In this document: positions 35,264 to 45,316 of the stretch, in pieces | Layout of the letters: the number at the start of each line of letters is the position of its first letter | Numbering within the stretch: position 1 is the first letter of the stretch | Assembly (NCBI RefSeq): GCF_018294505.1 | Contig: NC_057810.1 | Coordinates: 209,516,113-209,580,112, forward strand | Source: Triticum aestivum | Lineage: Eukaryota; Streptophyta; Magnoliopsida; Poales; Poaceae | Direction: 5' to 3' | Length of the DNA: 64,000 bases | Notes under the pieces: generated by a model | Database searches by the model: none | What the model was told of the DNA's origin: nothing | The model's input: only the letters and a program-made list of their open reading frames with translations | Made by a program: the position numbers and the translations under genes

Positions 35264-35589
35264 TAAATTTGCATGAACTTCTACATGCATTGGTGAGTTT
35301 CCACTTGACACTGCTTGCATCGGGTGATCTAACGCACCTCGAAATCCAACATGTAATGGTACTACTACTAGTAGTAGAATTGAGACATCAAACGGAAAAA
35401 CGAATGTTTTCTAGATGAGCTCTATAAACCCTAGTGGGTACGTACTCCGTAAAAATAGATTTTTCCAAAACTAAGTCGCTCCCTTTCATGAATTCTATAG
35501 TATACTCCTCCGTCGATGCTCTCTTTCATGAATTCTGTACTTCCTGTCGCTGACATGTGGGACATATAGCAACCGGGTCGACGTGTCAA

Positions 35590-35730
35590 GCACCAAATAA
35601 CAGTGCAGAACAGCAGGGGGGACGCACCCCACTCGTACCGACCCAGTAGTAGTAATGAGCAATGAGACGTCAAATCACAATGCCGCACCTTCCCAGACGG
35701 ATGAAGCAACCATTATTTCACACTTCGGTT
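35590..35730 (+). repeat. Block P, first copy
   Basis: Contains ACTCGTACCGACCCAGTAGT, AATGAGCAATGAGACGTCAA and GGATGAAGCAACCATTATTT. Related copies: 38580-38730 (+), 44640-44780 (-) and 61680-61800 (-). The 44.7-kb copy stands directly before a first exon, so the block is probably a promoter or 5' leader segment. Confidence 0.7.
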
Positions 35731-36317
35731 CGCCATCATCTCAAACCACGTAGTATTGTTTCTGCCTCAAGAGGGACACACGCATCGCCTTGGTACATCA
35801 TGACACGTGGGACCGCATGACAGGCCATGCTCCCCCGCCGATCGCTCGGTAAAATCACCTCATTTTTACCATACTTCCTCCGTATCAGTTTCCATGGCAT
35901 GCACGTCATTCTAGGTTGAGAATTTAACTGGCTATATATGTGATGAACAGTACTCTAGCCTTTTAAAAATGTATACTTTTGTACAGTAGTAGTATCGATG
36001 GATTGCGCCATGGAGCAAAAATTGAAATTAGAAAAAATATGGTACATATAGAGAGCGCTCGTCGCCAAATTATGCAGATAGTACTATTAAAAAAGCTTGT
36101 ACGTGCTTAATTGGGGTGCTAAATTATCTTAAAGAAGTACAAGTAGTATGTACATATTGAGGAGTTAAAGTGACGAGAAGAAACATAACATAGTTCTGCT
36201 GGGGCTCAGCACAACACACCCCTAAAATTAAACTAAGCACACCTGAAATTAAACTATGCAACTAATCCGGTAGACACTGCATTAGAACCACCATGAGCAA
36301 CAATACTGACACCTTAC

Positions 36318-37052
36318 TCACTCAGAGTCCTCGTCCACGTCCTTGACTTCGTCCTTGACTTCGTCCTTGTCCCTCTTCCTCTTGGCCGATACTTCTTTGC
36401 TTGAACTGCACACTTGGCTCTTGCTCTTCATCCAACCCTTATAGATATTGAAACAAAGGTAGCCATCCATTGCAGCGTAGTGGATGTGGTCTATATCTAG
36501 TACATTCTGCCGCCATGCATGACGATGAAACATGTACTGAGGTTTCTCCAGTTTACCGTACGAAGGATGAACCATAGTTCCTGCCAGGGTCAGCATTGAA
36601 GGCTGGCCACCGGAGGGCAGCAGCCGATTCTTCTGGAGGTCGAAGGGGTTGCCTACAACGAGGCCTATCCGACCTAGGACTTCTTTGTCGTTCGTAAAGT
36701 CTACAGTAACGAATTTGAGTAGGTTGCTCTCGAGGAAGTTCTTAAAATTCAGGCATTCAACATCGGCATGGCATATGTGGTAGACCAAGCATAAGTCATG
36801 CACGCAAACCTGGATCATGGCGGGCTTCTTCCTCTCTTCGTCCTTTAGATCCTTCTCTCGTCCTAGGACTGTGGTGTACTCAACATCTAGCCCAGCGACC
36901 CACTCATTATCTGAGTTTTCAAACATGCGTCTGAAGCGAGAAAGGCATCCTTTCACCGTCGTGCAAGAACGGGTGTAGATGACATCGAACTCATCGCCGG
37001 TGATGGTTCTAACCTTTTACTCACCGCTGATCATGGAGATTTGGGATGCCAT
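36318..37052 (-). pseudogene. DEDD 3'-5' exonuclease-domain protein, with a nonsense codon at position 12
   Basis: The frame starts at ATG 37052 (MASQISMISGE), hits TAA at 37019-37017, then stays open for 232 codons to 36318. It looks like a DnaQ/RNase D-type (DNA_pol_A_exo1) domain: motif I GLDVEYT (D56, E58), a central VDFTNDKEVLGRIG region, and motif III YAAMDGYLCFNIY with the Tyr-x3-Asp signature, so the DEDDy residues look kept. The C-terminus is a Lys/Asp/Glu-rich tail. Such enzymes trim RNA or DNA 3' ends; plant members resemble the Werner exonuclease. A single base change from TAC would give TAA, so this looks like a recent nonsense mutation. Initiation at Met43 (36926) could still give a 201-residue protein with the catalytic motifs. 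Confidence 0.65.
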
Positions 37053-37199
37053 GGATTTGGGAGGAGGGTTAGGGTTAGTGAAACTGTCGTAATGTGAAAG
37101 GACGGGACGACTAGGAGCGAACTGCCATAATATTAAAGGCCGTGCGGGGACGAGTAGGAGCGAACTGCCAGCGTGCGAACGACAGGGTAGTGGGTTTCC

Positions 37200-37385
37200 A
37201 TTATCCCATGATACGGGCTTCCAAGAGCCCTTGGATCTGAGATCGAACGGTTGCATGGCATGATTCTAGACCTATGGGTGAATATCCTATCCTGGAGGGT
37301 TATTCTGCAAATTTTTAGCAACTTAGCATGCGACCGTTTGATATCAGATCCAAGGGCTGCCAGCAGCCCGTATCATGGTCGCGCC
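37200..37385. repeat. Inverted repeat of ~57-bp arms upstream of the exonuclease gene
   Basis: The left arm ATGATACGGGCTTCCAAGAG continues CCCTTGGATCTGAGATCGAACGGTTGCATG. The reverse complement of the right arm reads ATGATACGGGCTGCTGGCAG and continues CCCTTGGATCTGATATCAAACGGTCGCATG. The loop is about 70 bp. Size and structure fit a MITE, but no clear target duplication was found. It could fold as a hairpin in a 5' transcript. Confidence 0.7.
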
Positions 37386-37565
37386 TACCACGACCACCGC
37401 ATCACTCGCGCGGGCGCACCCTTGGAGATTTAACACGGCGCGTTAGGCTATCTAATGTTGGCATGTCATACATAGTCATCACTTAGTCACTCATACTACA
37501 ACAAGGTTAGCTATAAGGTTGGCTATAAGTGTATTTTTTTACTTCTCTCTATCTCTTTCTTCATA

Positions 37566-37646
37566 CTCCCTCCGTCCCATAATATAAGAATGTTTTTGAC
37601 ACTAGTGTAGTGCCAAAAACATTCATATATTATGGGACAGAGGGAG
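37566..37646. mobile_element. Stowaway MITE, 81 bp
   Basis: CTCCCTCCGTCCCATAATAT at the left and, inverted, TATGGGACAGAGGGAG at the right; TA at 37564-37565 and 37647-37648. Nearly perfect inverted repeat, typical of young Triticeae Stowaways. Confidence 0.95.
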
Positions 37647-37648
37647 TA

Positions 37649-38579
37649 GTATTTATTGCATTTGCCAAGGAGTGACCTCTTCCAATGAAATGGTGTGCTT
37701 ATTAGTTTTTTGTTGCTAAGTTTGCTTCATTTAATTAGCTATAGACTCAAAATTGTCTTTTCACCTAGGTACATGCTCTTAGCACCGTTTCTTCCTTGGG
37801 TCACCAAACTTGCCACATCAAACTTTATGCCTATGTGGCAAACTTAGCACCTGTAGGAGCAAGTAAGTACTACAACAGTGGGCTATAAGCCCGCTTTACA
37901 TGCCATTTTTGCATATGTGGAGGAAAGAGGCAAGGAAAAAGTGGAGAAGTGGGCTCTCATGCAAGAGCCAGCCTCAACTACATGGTGGAGCATTGGGAGA
38001 GGCACCTATATGGAGGTGGTCAGGAATCAGGAGACTCACGCCGGTCGTAGCGCCGCAGTTAAAATGATAATGGCAAGTCAAATAACGGGGCCCCACCTGT
38101 GCAACAGTAACTCGCTGTCAAATCACACAACCCTACGTTTGCAGCAGCCTACTCCCTCATCTTCTCGCGTCTTTGTCGAACCGACTAGGCGGAACTGCCC
38201 CCCTACCGCGCAGGAAAAGCCCCGCCCTCGACTTTTAAATACAACTACATCAGCTTAAGAATCCAATGATATACTTTTTGTGACATAGTAACTCATATTT
38301 AGTTAGTCAAATGGATGACCTAGAACTACGTGCATGCCCTATAAACCGAGACGCCTAAAAATAAAAAAACTGAGATGGAGAGGGTAGTTCAGCATGTATC
38401 TTTTTAGATCAATATAGTCGAGACTCAACAAGGAGAAAAACCAAGTGGTAGGTTGCTAATGTCGTGTTGGCGTAGCAACTCAAGCAGGGTCAATCCGCAC
38501 ACAAAATGGCGACACACTTAACAGGACCCCTTTGGCCGACATGTGGCTCATCCAACATCTTGTTCCACGTGCGATGCAC
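37649..38579. other. Intergenic DNA, probable MITE remnants
   Basis: Contains CAACAGTGGGCTATAAGCCC near 37873 and palindromic words typical of decayed MITEs. A 126-codon frame at 37878-38258 runs through this sequence and shows no protein-like conservation. Nothing else was recognised. Confidence 0.4.
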
Positions 38580-38730
38580 CAAATTACAGTTTGGAGCAGC
38601 GGTTGGAATTGGAGGCACCCCGGTCGTACCGCCGCAGTAGTAGAAAATGAGCGATGAGGGGTCAAACCACAAAGCCCCACCTTTCCCGCATTAAGCTGGA
38701 TGGACGAAGCAACCATCATTTCACTCTAGG
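38580..38730 (+). repeat. Block P, second copy
   Basis: Matches 35590-35730 in order: CCGGTCGTACCGCCGCAGTA, AATGAGCGATGAGGGGTCAA and GGACGAAGCAACCATCATTT. No downstream exon was recognised within 1 kb. Confidence 0.75.
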
Positions 38731-39605
38731 GTGCAAGGCATAAAGAAAATAGAAAACAATGATGCGTGCGGCAGCTACCTAGGGCACCCTAGGGTAGGGG
38801 TCTCCACTACAGATCCTTTTTTTGAAAGTGCCTCCACTACAAATCAGCTTCTCCCTCGTCCTCTTGAAGAAAACCGATGATGAGTGCGGTGGTAGGGTTT
38901 GTAGGAGTACTACGGCGTGCAGGGCCACGTCATAGTAAACGGGTTCGAGTCGACGCATGTGTGGGCCGCTTGGTTTTACGGGAATGATGCACCATTTTGG
39001 GTTCGGGGACCAGTGGAGATATTGTACGTACAAAAAATTGTGGACGTAGGTTCGACCGAAAGGCAATGATGCATTGAACGCATGAGATTTCAAAACCAAA
39101 TTATGAATAAATACACACTATATCATGTAAAGCTTTGAGTCATATATGCATGATGTAGATGTTCTTTTAGTTCTTATAGTTCATTTATCAATTAGTTTCA
39201 TAAAAATGTTAAGATTCATGGGGTTGTGCATTGTAAAGCATAAAGTAAAAAACAAATAATGGCAATTCATTTAGAAAAAAAATCAATTATGATACATAAG
39301 ATTCTAGAACAAAGGAGAAGTGCTTGTGTTTTGAGGTTTGTGCATTAGGCTTAAGCTCAACCATGGAGTCTTCTTAATTGTACATGTGGCAGATCTGGTG
39401 GAATGTTGATGATATCCAATGGCCAGTAGTGCTCGGATTTGCCATCTCTGCACTATCAGATTAGCTTCATCCAGCGACCATCTTGCAAAGTTATTGGCAC
39501 ACTATATAGTTCTTGTGCCATAGTTGCATGTTTTGGAAAAAAGCTACTAGTGGGTTGTACAATCTATTTAGGAATAGAAGATGTATACATGGAAGTTGTA
39601 GGGAA

Positions 39606-39783
39606 AGAGATGACATGGAGCATCTCAATTCCTATGTGTAGGGATTGGAAAAGAGATGTCATTTTGTTCACATCATAGGAACTTTTCTATTGAATCTAGA
39701 GATGACATGTATCTCAATTCTTATGAGGAGGGATTAGAAAAGAGATGTAATTTTGTTCATATCATAGGAACTTTACTATTGAA
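39606..39783. repeat. 89-bp tandem duplication
   Basis: AGAGATGACATGGAGCATCT at 39606 recurs as AGAGATGACATGTATCTC at 39695. Both copies end in TTTGTTCATATCATAGGAAC-like sequence. Confidence 0.8.
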
Positions 39784-40742
39784 TATACGCTAATGTTTAT
39801 TTTCCTTTGAAATTAAGGGAGTATAGGAATCCATTCATATGAACCAAGTGGATCTAAAGCTATAGAAATGATATCATGTTTATTTCCTTTGAAATGTGGA
39901 GTATATGAATCTATTCCTACGAACCAATTGGCTCTAAAGGAAAAAATCCTATAAAAATCATATCATATAGAGTTCCTATGATATTCCTCGACAACAAAGG
40001 ATGGTTGAAATTGTTGCGGATGATACGATGGTCTTTCTTTGTAGACTCCTTTCGCATCTTTATAGTTACCTCTCGAAGATGAATGAAATGATATATACAG
40101 GGTATTCCACATGTGCAATTTGGTACACGAAAACTCGGTAAAAGTTTGGGAGGTTCGAATTTTCAATAAAGCTATATGCACTGCATTTCGGAACGGAGGG
40201 AGCATACGTCAGTTGCTAACACTCATGTGGAAGATTTGTGTGTACGAGGAGCGCCTATTCTATTAAATGACATGGCAAAACTGACACTGTCGGATGCCGA
40301 TCTAACGGGTCTTATGGCGTTCGTCGGGAAAAGGCTTGTGGCGAATGTTTGTCGGATAATGATTTACGGACACATGCATTGCATTGATACGTGCCCCCCT
40401 CTCTCACACACACGCACCCTCACAAGTCATGACTCTCCCGAGTCCTCTCGCGGACTCGCACATCACACCCACCGTCTATCCGCAGGTAGACGTCACGCAC
40501 ATATGTGCTCTTCACACCCTACCCTCAGAACTTCTAAGAAACAAAAGACGTCGCGCACATTTTATTTTAGCTCACAAGTCACACACTTATACTATTAGTC
40601 TTGCGGCGAACGTTCTTTGGGCATAGTATATTGTACTCTCATGAAGAGAAGCGGTGCACGCACGCACTAGTTCTCTCACACCCACTCACTGGTACACGTA
40701 GGAGCAATTTTTTTTGAAGCTGGTACAACAAAATCACTCCAC

Positions 40743-41200
40743 TATATATATAAGCAGGAGCCTTAGCGCTTGCTTTACTAGGGTTCCTCTCGTTCACTCT
40801 CTCATGCTCTCCAGATCTAAGCAAGACATAGGTGGCCACACTCTCTCTCAGCTCATGGCTGGTCACAAATCCTGCCGGACAACCTCGACAGGGGCAGGGG
40901 TGTAGGTGCATCGTTCATGCTGTCATCGGCGGCAAGGGAGGAGACCAACGGCTGCCCGCGCATCCTGATCGGCGGCCGTGTCGTTCTCTCTGAGAGAGCG
41001 CCGGCTCGGGAGGGCCTCCGACCCCTTATTCCTCCCTGCGGTATTGTGGCCAAGATGCGGCCTCCCGATGCTGTCTTTGCCACATGCCGACGACCCTCAT
41101 GTATATATTCCTTTGAAACCTGCCTTGCTCTACTGCCCCAGCTCCCTTCGTGTGGATCGGTTTCTACTTCCGTCCGCTTTTCCAAAGCCACCTAGACTTT
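40743..41200 (+). pseudogene. G-block gene start (interior copy), unknown family
   Basis: TATATATAAG at 40743 precedes, by about 60 bp, the ATG at 40804, whose frame ends at 40905 (MLSRSKQDIGGHTLSQLMAG...). The block aligns with the minus strand at 60870-60500 and 62942-62500. Across all three the conserved reading frame is GQG...HAVIGG..QRLPAHPDR here versus GKG...DAIAVVDDKNPLSAHP at 62.8 kb, which in this copy is entered only after a frame change. It therefore looks like a decayed first exon. Function not recognised. Confidence 0.4.
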
Positions 41201-41209
41201 TCCAAAGCT

Positions 41210-41560
41210 AGTTCATACAGTCGACTCTAAGAGTTGGTTCAAATAGGGAAGAAAGTGGGAAAGCTGTAGCATGAATCTAGGACTTGGTTCTAAGAGGAAA
41301 TGGGGGAAAGTAGTAGATACTAGCTACCCAACCGGTCTCTTGGTTGAAAAGACGAAGAAAGCATGGTGGATGGCGAAGGGTGGGGGAAGTGGACCTGTCT
41401 CTTGGTTGAAAAAGGAAAGAAAGTGACGGGTGTTGGGGGACAACGCAAATGAGAATGAGCAGGTCTAGATATCCTGTGCTCACATAGGAAAATGTCGCCG
41501 AGGAGATAAAAAATGGGACAAATGCAGACATGCTTCCTGAGTATTTGCCGCTCTCGACAG
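41210..41560 (+). repeat. Block T and following DNA, inverted paralogue of 16680-16280
   Basis: GTAGCATGAATCTAGGACTT, GAGCAGGTCTAGATATCCTG and TGTGCTCACATAGGAAAATG match the reverse complement of 16680-16300 in the same order. Probably intronic or transcribed spacer of the G/L gene. Confidence 0.75.
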
Positions 41561-41689
41561 CCACATCTGCCTCACCACTTTATGCCCCTGCTGTCTCTAC
41601 GCCCATATCTCTACCGTTAATGTAAAATCACATGAAGCATTAAGCAATGCCACCTAATGTCACTATAAGTAATGGTCTAGTGCCATCGA

Positions 41690-42640
41690 TAAATTGAAGC
41701 AATGCCACCACCATTTTATGAAGTGTTTCCGTCTTGCTTTATTTCCCATGAATTGTGTTTTTGCAGTTACACTTAACTCTCAGACCGCTAACATTGCTTC
41801 ATCCCAGTGGAACTGCATAAATTTGATTGCACATTTACTGACCATGTGCTACTCTCATGACAGTAATACTAATGCTATTGTTCTGCATGTTAATCTAGTG
41901 GCATTGTTGATGTGATGTGATGCTACTTACTTAAGGACTCTTCATACTGTCAATCTAGTTCCAATTATAACACAATAGATGATGTTGTTAATCATACGCC
42001 ACTGCAAATATCTGTCACTGCTTAAATAACTATATTTCGTATTTGCGCAAACAGGGATGTCTGTCTCCATATCGTTTTGGGATGTCTGTCTCCGTATCGT
42101 TTCTATCCGCGCAATCAAAAGCACACACCTCAGTTTTAGTAGAACTGTGCAATTGAGATGGCTAACCCTCATTGCCATCGTCTAACCTCCAATCTTCAAG
42201 GTATTCCTACATTGGTAATAACTAAGGTAGAATGACCGACACAAGCTAAAAGAAGCTGATTCATACGTTTTACTTCCTGATTGCAGTGCAGGGACAAGCG
42301 AAAACAACTGCATCCTAGTCCGGAATGCACTTCCTACCAGTTCATCCACAGATCGAGGACTAGCTGGCACGGCTGCATGACGGGTTTTTAGATAGGTGCT
42401 CAGACAAGAGGCATTGTGGTCTGCTTATTTGTGCAAATAGCGGTGCTTCAATTTAGTGGAATGCACAAGAATTTCACCTGGTCAGTACGCTGCATGGTTC
42501 AGTTTAGCATTCCAGCTGAGACCACAATTATAATTGGTTATTCTGGAATGAGAGAACCTAACCCTGGATGGTGGCAACAAGAAAAAACCAGAGTGAACTC
42601 CAAGAAATTTAAGCCTGCCGGGAGGCCCTTTGCTTAGGGA
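41690..42640 (+). pseudogene. L-block exons (interior copy) of the G/L family
   Basis: GCAATGCCACCACCATTTTA, then GTCTTGCTTTATTTCCCATG match the reverse complement of about 15775-15720. The final exon follows acceptor TTTGTGCAAATAG near 42437 and reads AVLQFSGMHKNFTWSVRCMV, ending at 42637. It corresponds to the DAHLDFGEIAQN exon at 62397 and the LDF segments at 14.1-15.5 kb. The B3-like middle exon of the 14.4-kb copy was not found here. Confidence 0.4.
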
Positions 42641-43342
42641 AACCTTGCTTGTTTTTTCCTGATTTGTAAACCTTCTCATAACTTTGTCTTTTGATGTGAA
42701 CTAGTATATGTTTGTTATTCTATGAATCATTGAGATGTATAAAATTGCTTAACTTATGCTTTTCAAGTTTTTTTATGAAGACAAGTTTAATGTGAGTGTT
42801 CCACATGAGCAGTGGACTAGCGTGTGAACGTTTGGAATTTACATTGTGGCCTCAGTTAACTGCATGAACCACTATAACAAGATACATAGTTGCTTTTATG
42901 TCAGACAGAATATTTTTGATTGTTAGCTGGTCGATAGCCTAGTGTTGAAGCGAACTGAGCCAATGTGCCATGTTTTGCACAACTTCTTACAAGTGGGGTA
43001 GCGCCAACAGTGTTTACAAGTACTTATGTATACGTCAGCGCACAGTTCTCGAATGAGTGCTCTATTTCATCAAAACACACACTGCTCGTATGATAAACCG
43101 TGACAACTTATGTCTTAACATGCCATATTCATGAAAAAACTAGTGAGGACGTATCTGTTTCGGCAATAATTACGATGGTTCTCACATGATTCACGGGCAC
43201 ACAAAAGTAGCAGCAGTTCCCATAGACGGATTCAAACAGAGTACTAGCCCGAGAGGGGTCGATAACATGCAAGTTTTGGATAATTAGACACAATCCAAAC
43301 TACTATTAAACACTAGCTAGGGCAACTATTTCATGCCTTGAT

Positions 43343-44578
43343 CTAATTTGGGTTGGACACAAGACGGACCTTGCCATGAACATCATCGAGGACGTCCCGC
43401 AGCAGCTCAATCATGTGAACCTTCATGAAGACAACCTTGTGGCCTTGCCACTGATAAAATTGTTTGTGGAGGCATGCCACGTCATGTTCCTGCGTAAGCT
43501 TGATAAGAACAGTATGCCTCACAAATGAAGGAGTAGCTTTGAACTTCTTGTGCTTGAGTACACCCTGGACAACACGCCTGATAACAGTGAGGCTGGAATA
43601 CAACTCTTCATTGGTATAACCGCAAATGGCTTCCAGGATCCAACAGGCGAAGAACTCTATTTTCCCAGTGCGTATATTCAGGTCATCCGCCTCATAGCGA
43701 GTGGCATGTACAACCACACAATCCTTGTCGCATCAGGGCTCTAATTGAAACAGAAACAAATTCTTAATTACTTTTTAGTATAAGAAACTCAAGTTATTTA
43801 AACCACTATGTATAGCATGGCATCGAAGCTAATAAATTTTTGCATTATTAATCACCACATACTTAGATGAAAAACCACAATTGAGATCGGCAAAGAAGAA
43901 AATCACCTTGGGCAGCTCANNNNNNNNNNNNNNNNNNNNNNNNNNNNNNNNNNNNNNNNNNNNNNNNNNNNNNNNNNNNNNNNNNNNNNNNNNNNNNNNN
44001 NNNNNNNNNNNNNNNNNNNNNNNNNNNNNNNNNNNNNNNNNNNNNNNNNNNNNNNNNNNNNNNNNNNNNNNNNNNNNNNNNNNNNNNNNNNNNNNNNNNN
44101 NNNNNNNNNNNNNNNNNNNNNNNNNNNNNNNNNNNNNNNNNNNNNNNNNNNNNNNNNNNNNNNNNNNNNNNNNNNNNNNNNNNNNNNNNNNNNNNNNNNG
44201 GGGGGGACACATCCTCGAAGGGGGAAAACTGCTCCTGCAGTGCCACGAGGGCTGTAACCTCAAACGGGGCGTTGACCATCTCAGTAGTGGCCGTGAGCGT
44301 ATCTGGGGTCGGCTCGGTGGCTGCCTCCATCTTCCTGGAGCTCTCTATCTTGTAGGGATCAGCCTCCCGCGTCTGCTCCAATATCGGCAGATCTTTGCCG
44401 GGTTCTCCTTGGTCCATCATGAAACTGACGAATACTAGGAGACCACTGAAAGGAAAACACAATCGCAATGACAATGAAACAAAAAATAGAGTGAGGATCG
44501 GTTAGTGCTTCGCAAAAGTTCTTTTTTTATCTGAACGAAAATATACCAACATCACAGATCCGCTTACCTTCCCTTCAT
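43343..44578 (-). pseudogene. Unknown multi-exon gene with an 11-bp first exon, interrupted by an assembly gap
   Basis: Exon 1 is only ATGAAGGGAAG (44578-44568) before a GTAAGC donor. Exon 2 starts at 44445 after CTTTCAG and reads SGLLVFVSFMMDQGEPGKDL in frame, continuing with an acidic segment into the N gap. After the gap an exon ends at 43863 (PKVIFFFADLNCGFSS). The last exon, from about 43735 to 43343, encodes a conserved-looking domain (HATRYEADDLNIRTGKIEFF, then CLHKQFYQWQGHKVVFMKVH). The join between the last two exons is out of frame with any available AG and meets a TGA at 43735-43733, so this copy may be broken. I do not recognise the family. The P block lies just upstream and probably carries the promoter. 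It is divergent from the F-box gene. Confidence 0.5.
43920..44199. other. Assembly gap (280 N)
   Basis: Unknown bases within the gene at 43343-44578; at least part of one exon is hidden. Confidence 1.
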
Positions 44579-44639
44579 TGGGAGAGAAGAACAGTGGCAG
44601 ATGCGAGTGTTGCCTTTCTTGAAGACGGTGAGGGAGAAG

Positions 44640-44780
44640 GGGATTCAGTGAAGAGTGAAATGATGGTTGCTTCGTCCGTCAAACTTAGACTGCGGGGAGG
44701 TGGGGTTTTGTGATACGACGGCTCGTTACTACCGCGCTACGACCGGGGTGACTCTCCGCCTGCATACTGCCTTCTAATTT
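44640..44780 (-). promoter_or_regulatory. Block P, third copy, at the 5' end of the 44.58-kb gene
   Basis: On the minus strand it reads ACCCCGGTCGTAGCGCGGTA, then CGGACGAAGCAACCATCATT and a leader CTGAATCCCCTTCTCCCTCA before the ATG at 44578. Position shows that P is promoter or leader DNA. No TATA box was identified. Confidence 0.55.
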
Positions 44781-45316
44781 GGTGGATGGCATTTGGGCCC
44801 GCGCGCTGCATGGCCCGCATGTTGGTGAACAAAAGTATAACGGCATTCAGTAGATGGAGACGTTTCAATGACCTAGGAGGAGCCAGAAGAGGTAGAGTGT
44901 CTTCAATGTACTAGTAGTAATTGTTTTATGGGTAGCTGTAGAGTGTCTCCACTGTACTAGTAGTAATTGTTTCTCTGGGCCCAAGACAAAACAGCCCATC
45001 CACACTAGTAAATAGTAAAATCAATTCAAAAGCCCTATATTTACTGAATGAGAGGCGCTACCCACACCCAGCCCACCGCCCCCCCAAAAAACCTGGGTGC
45101 TCTTGTTCCTCCTCGCTCCCACCCACCTCACGTCAGCTCGCTCCACTCGTACCCCCAAATTCCTCACCTCACTCCTACAGAAAATCCCAGCTCCCCTTAT
45201 TCCTCACTACTACAGAAAAACTCCACCTCCTCTTCTTCTTCACTCGCACTACAACTAGGCTTGTCATTTGTTACTCTGCTCAAATCCGTGAGCGCGACGC
45301 GACGCCCTCGAGGAAA

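Noticed and set aside
37878..38258. 126-codon plus-strand frame
   Set aside because: It overlaps MITE-like sequence and P-like repeat text, with composition unlike a protein and no paralogue in the same frame.
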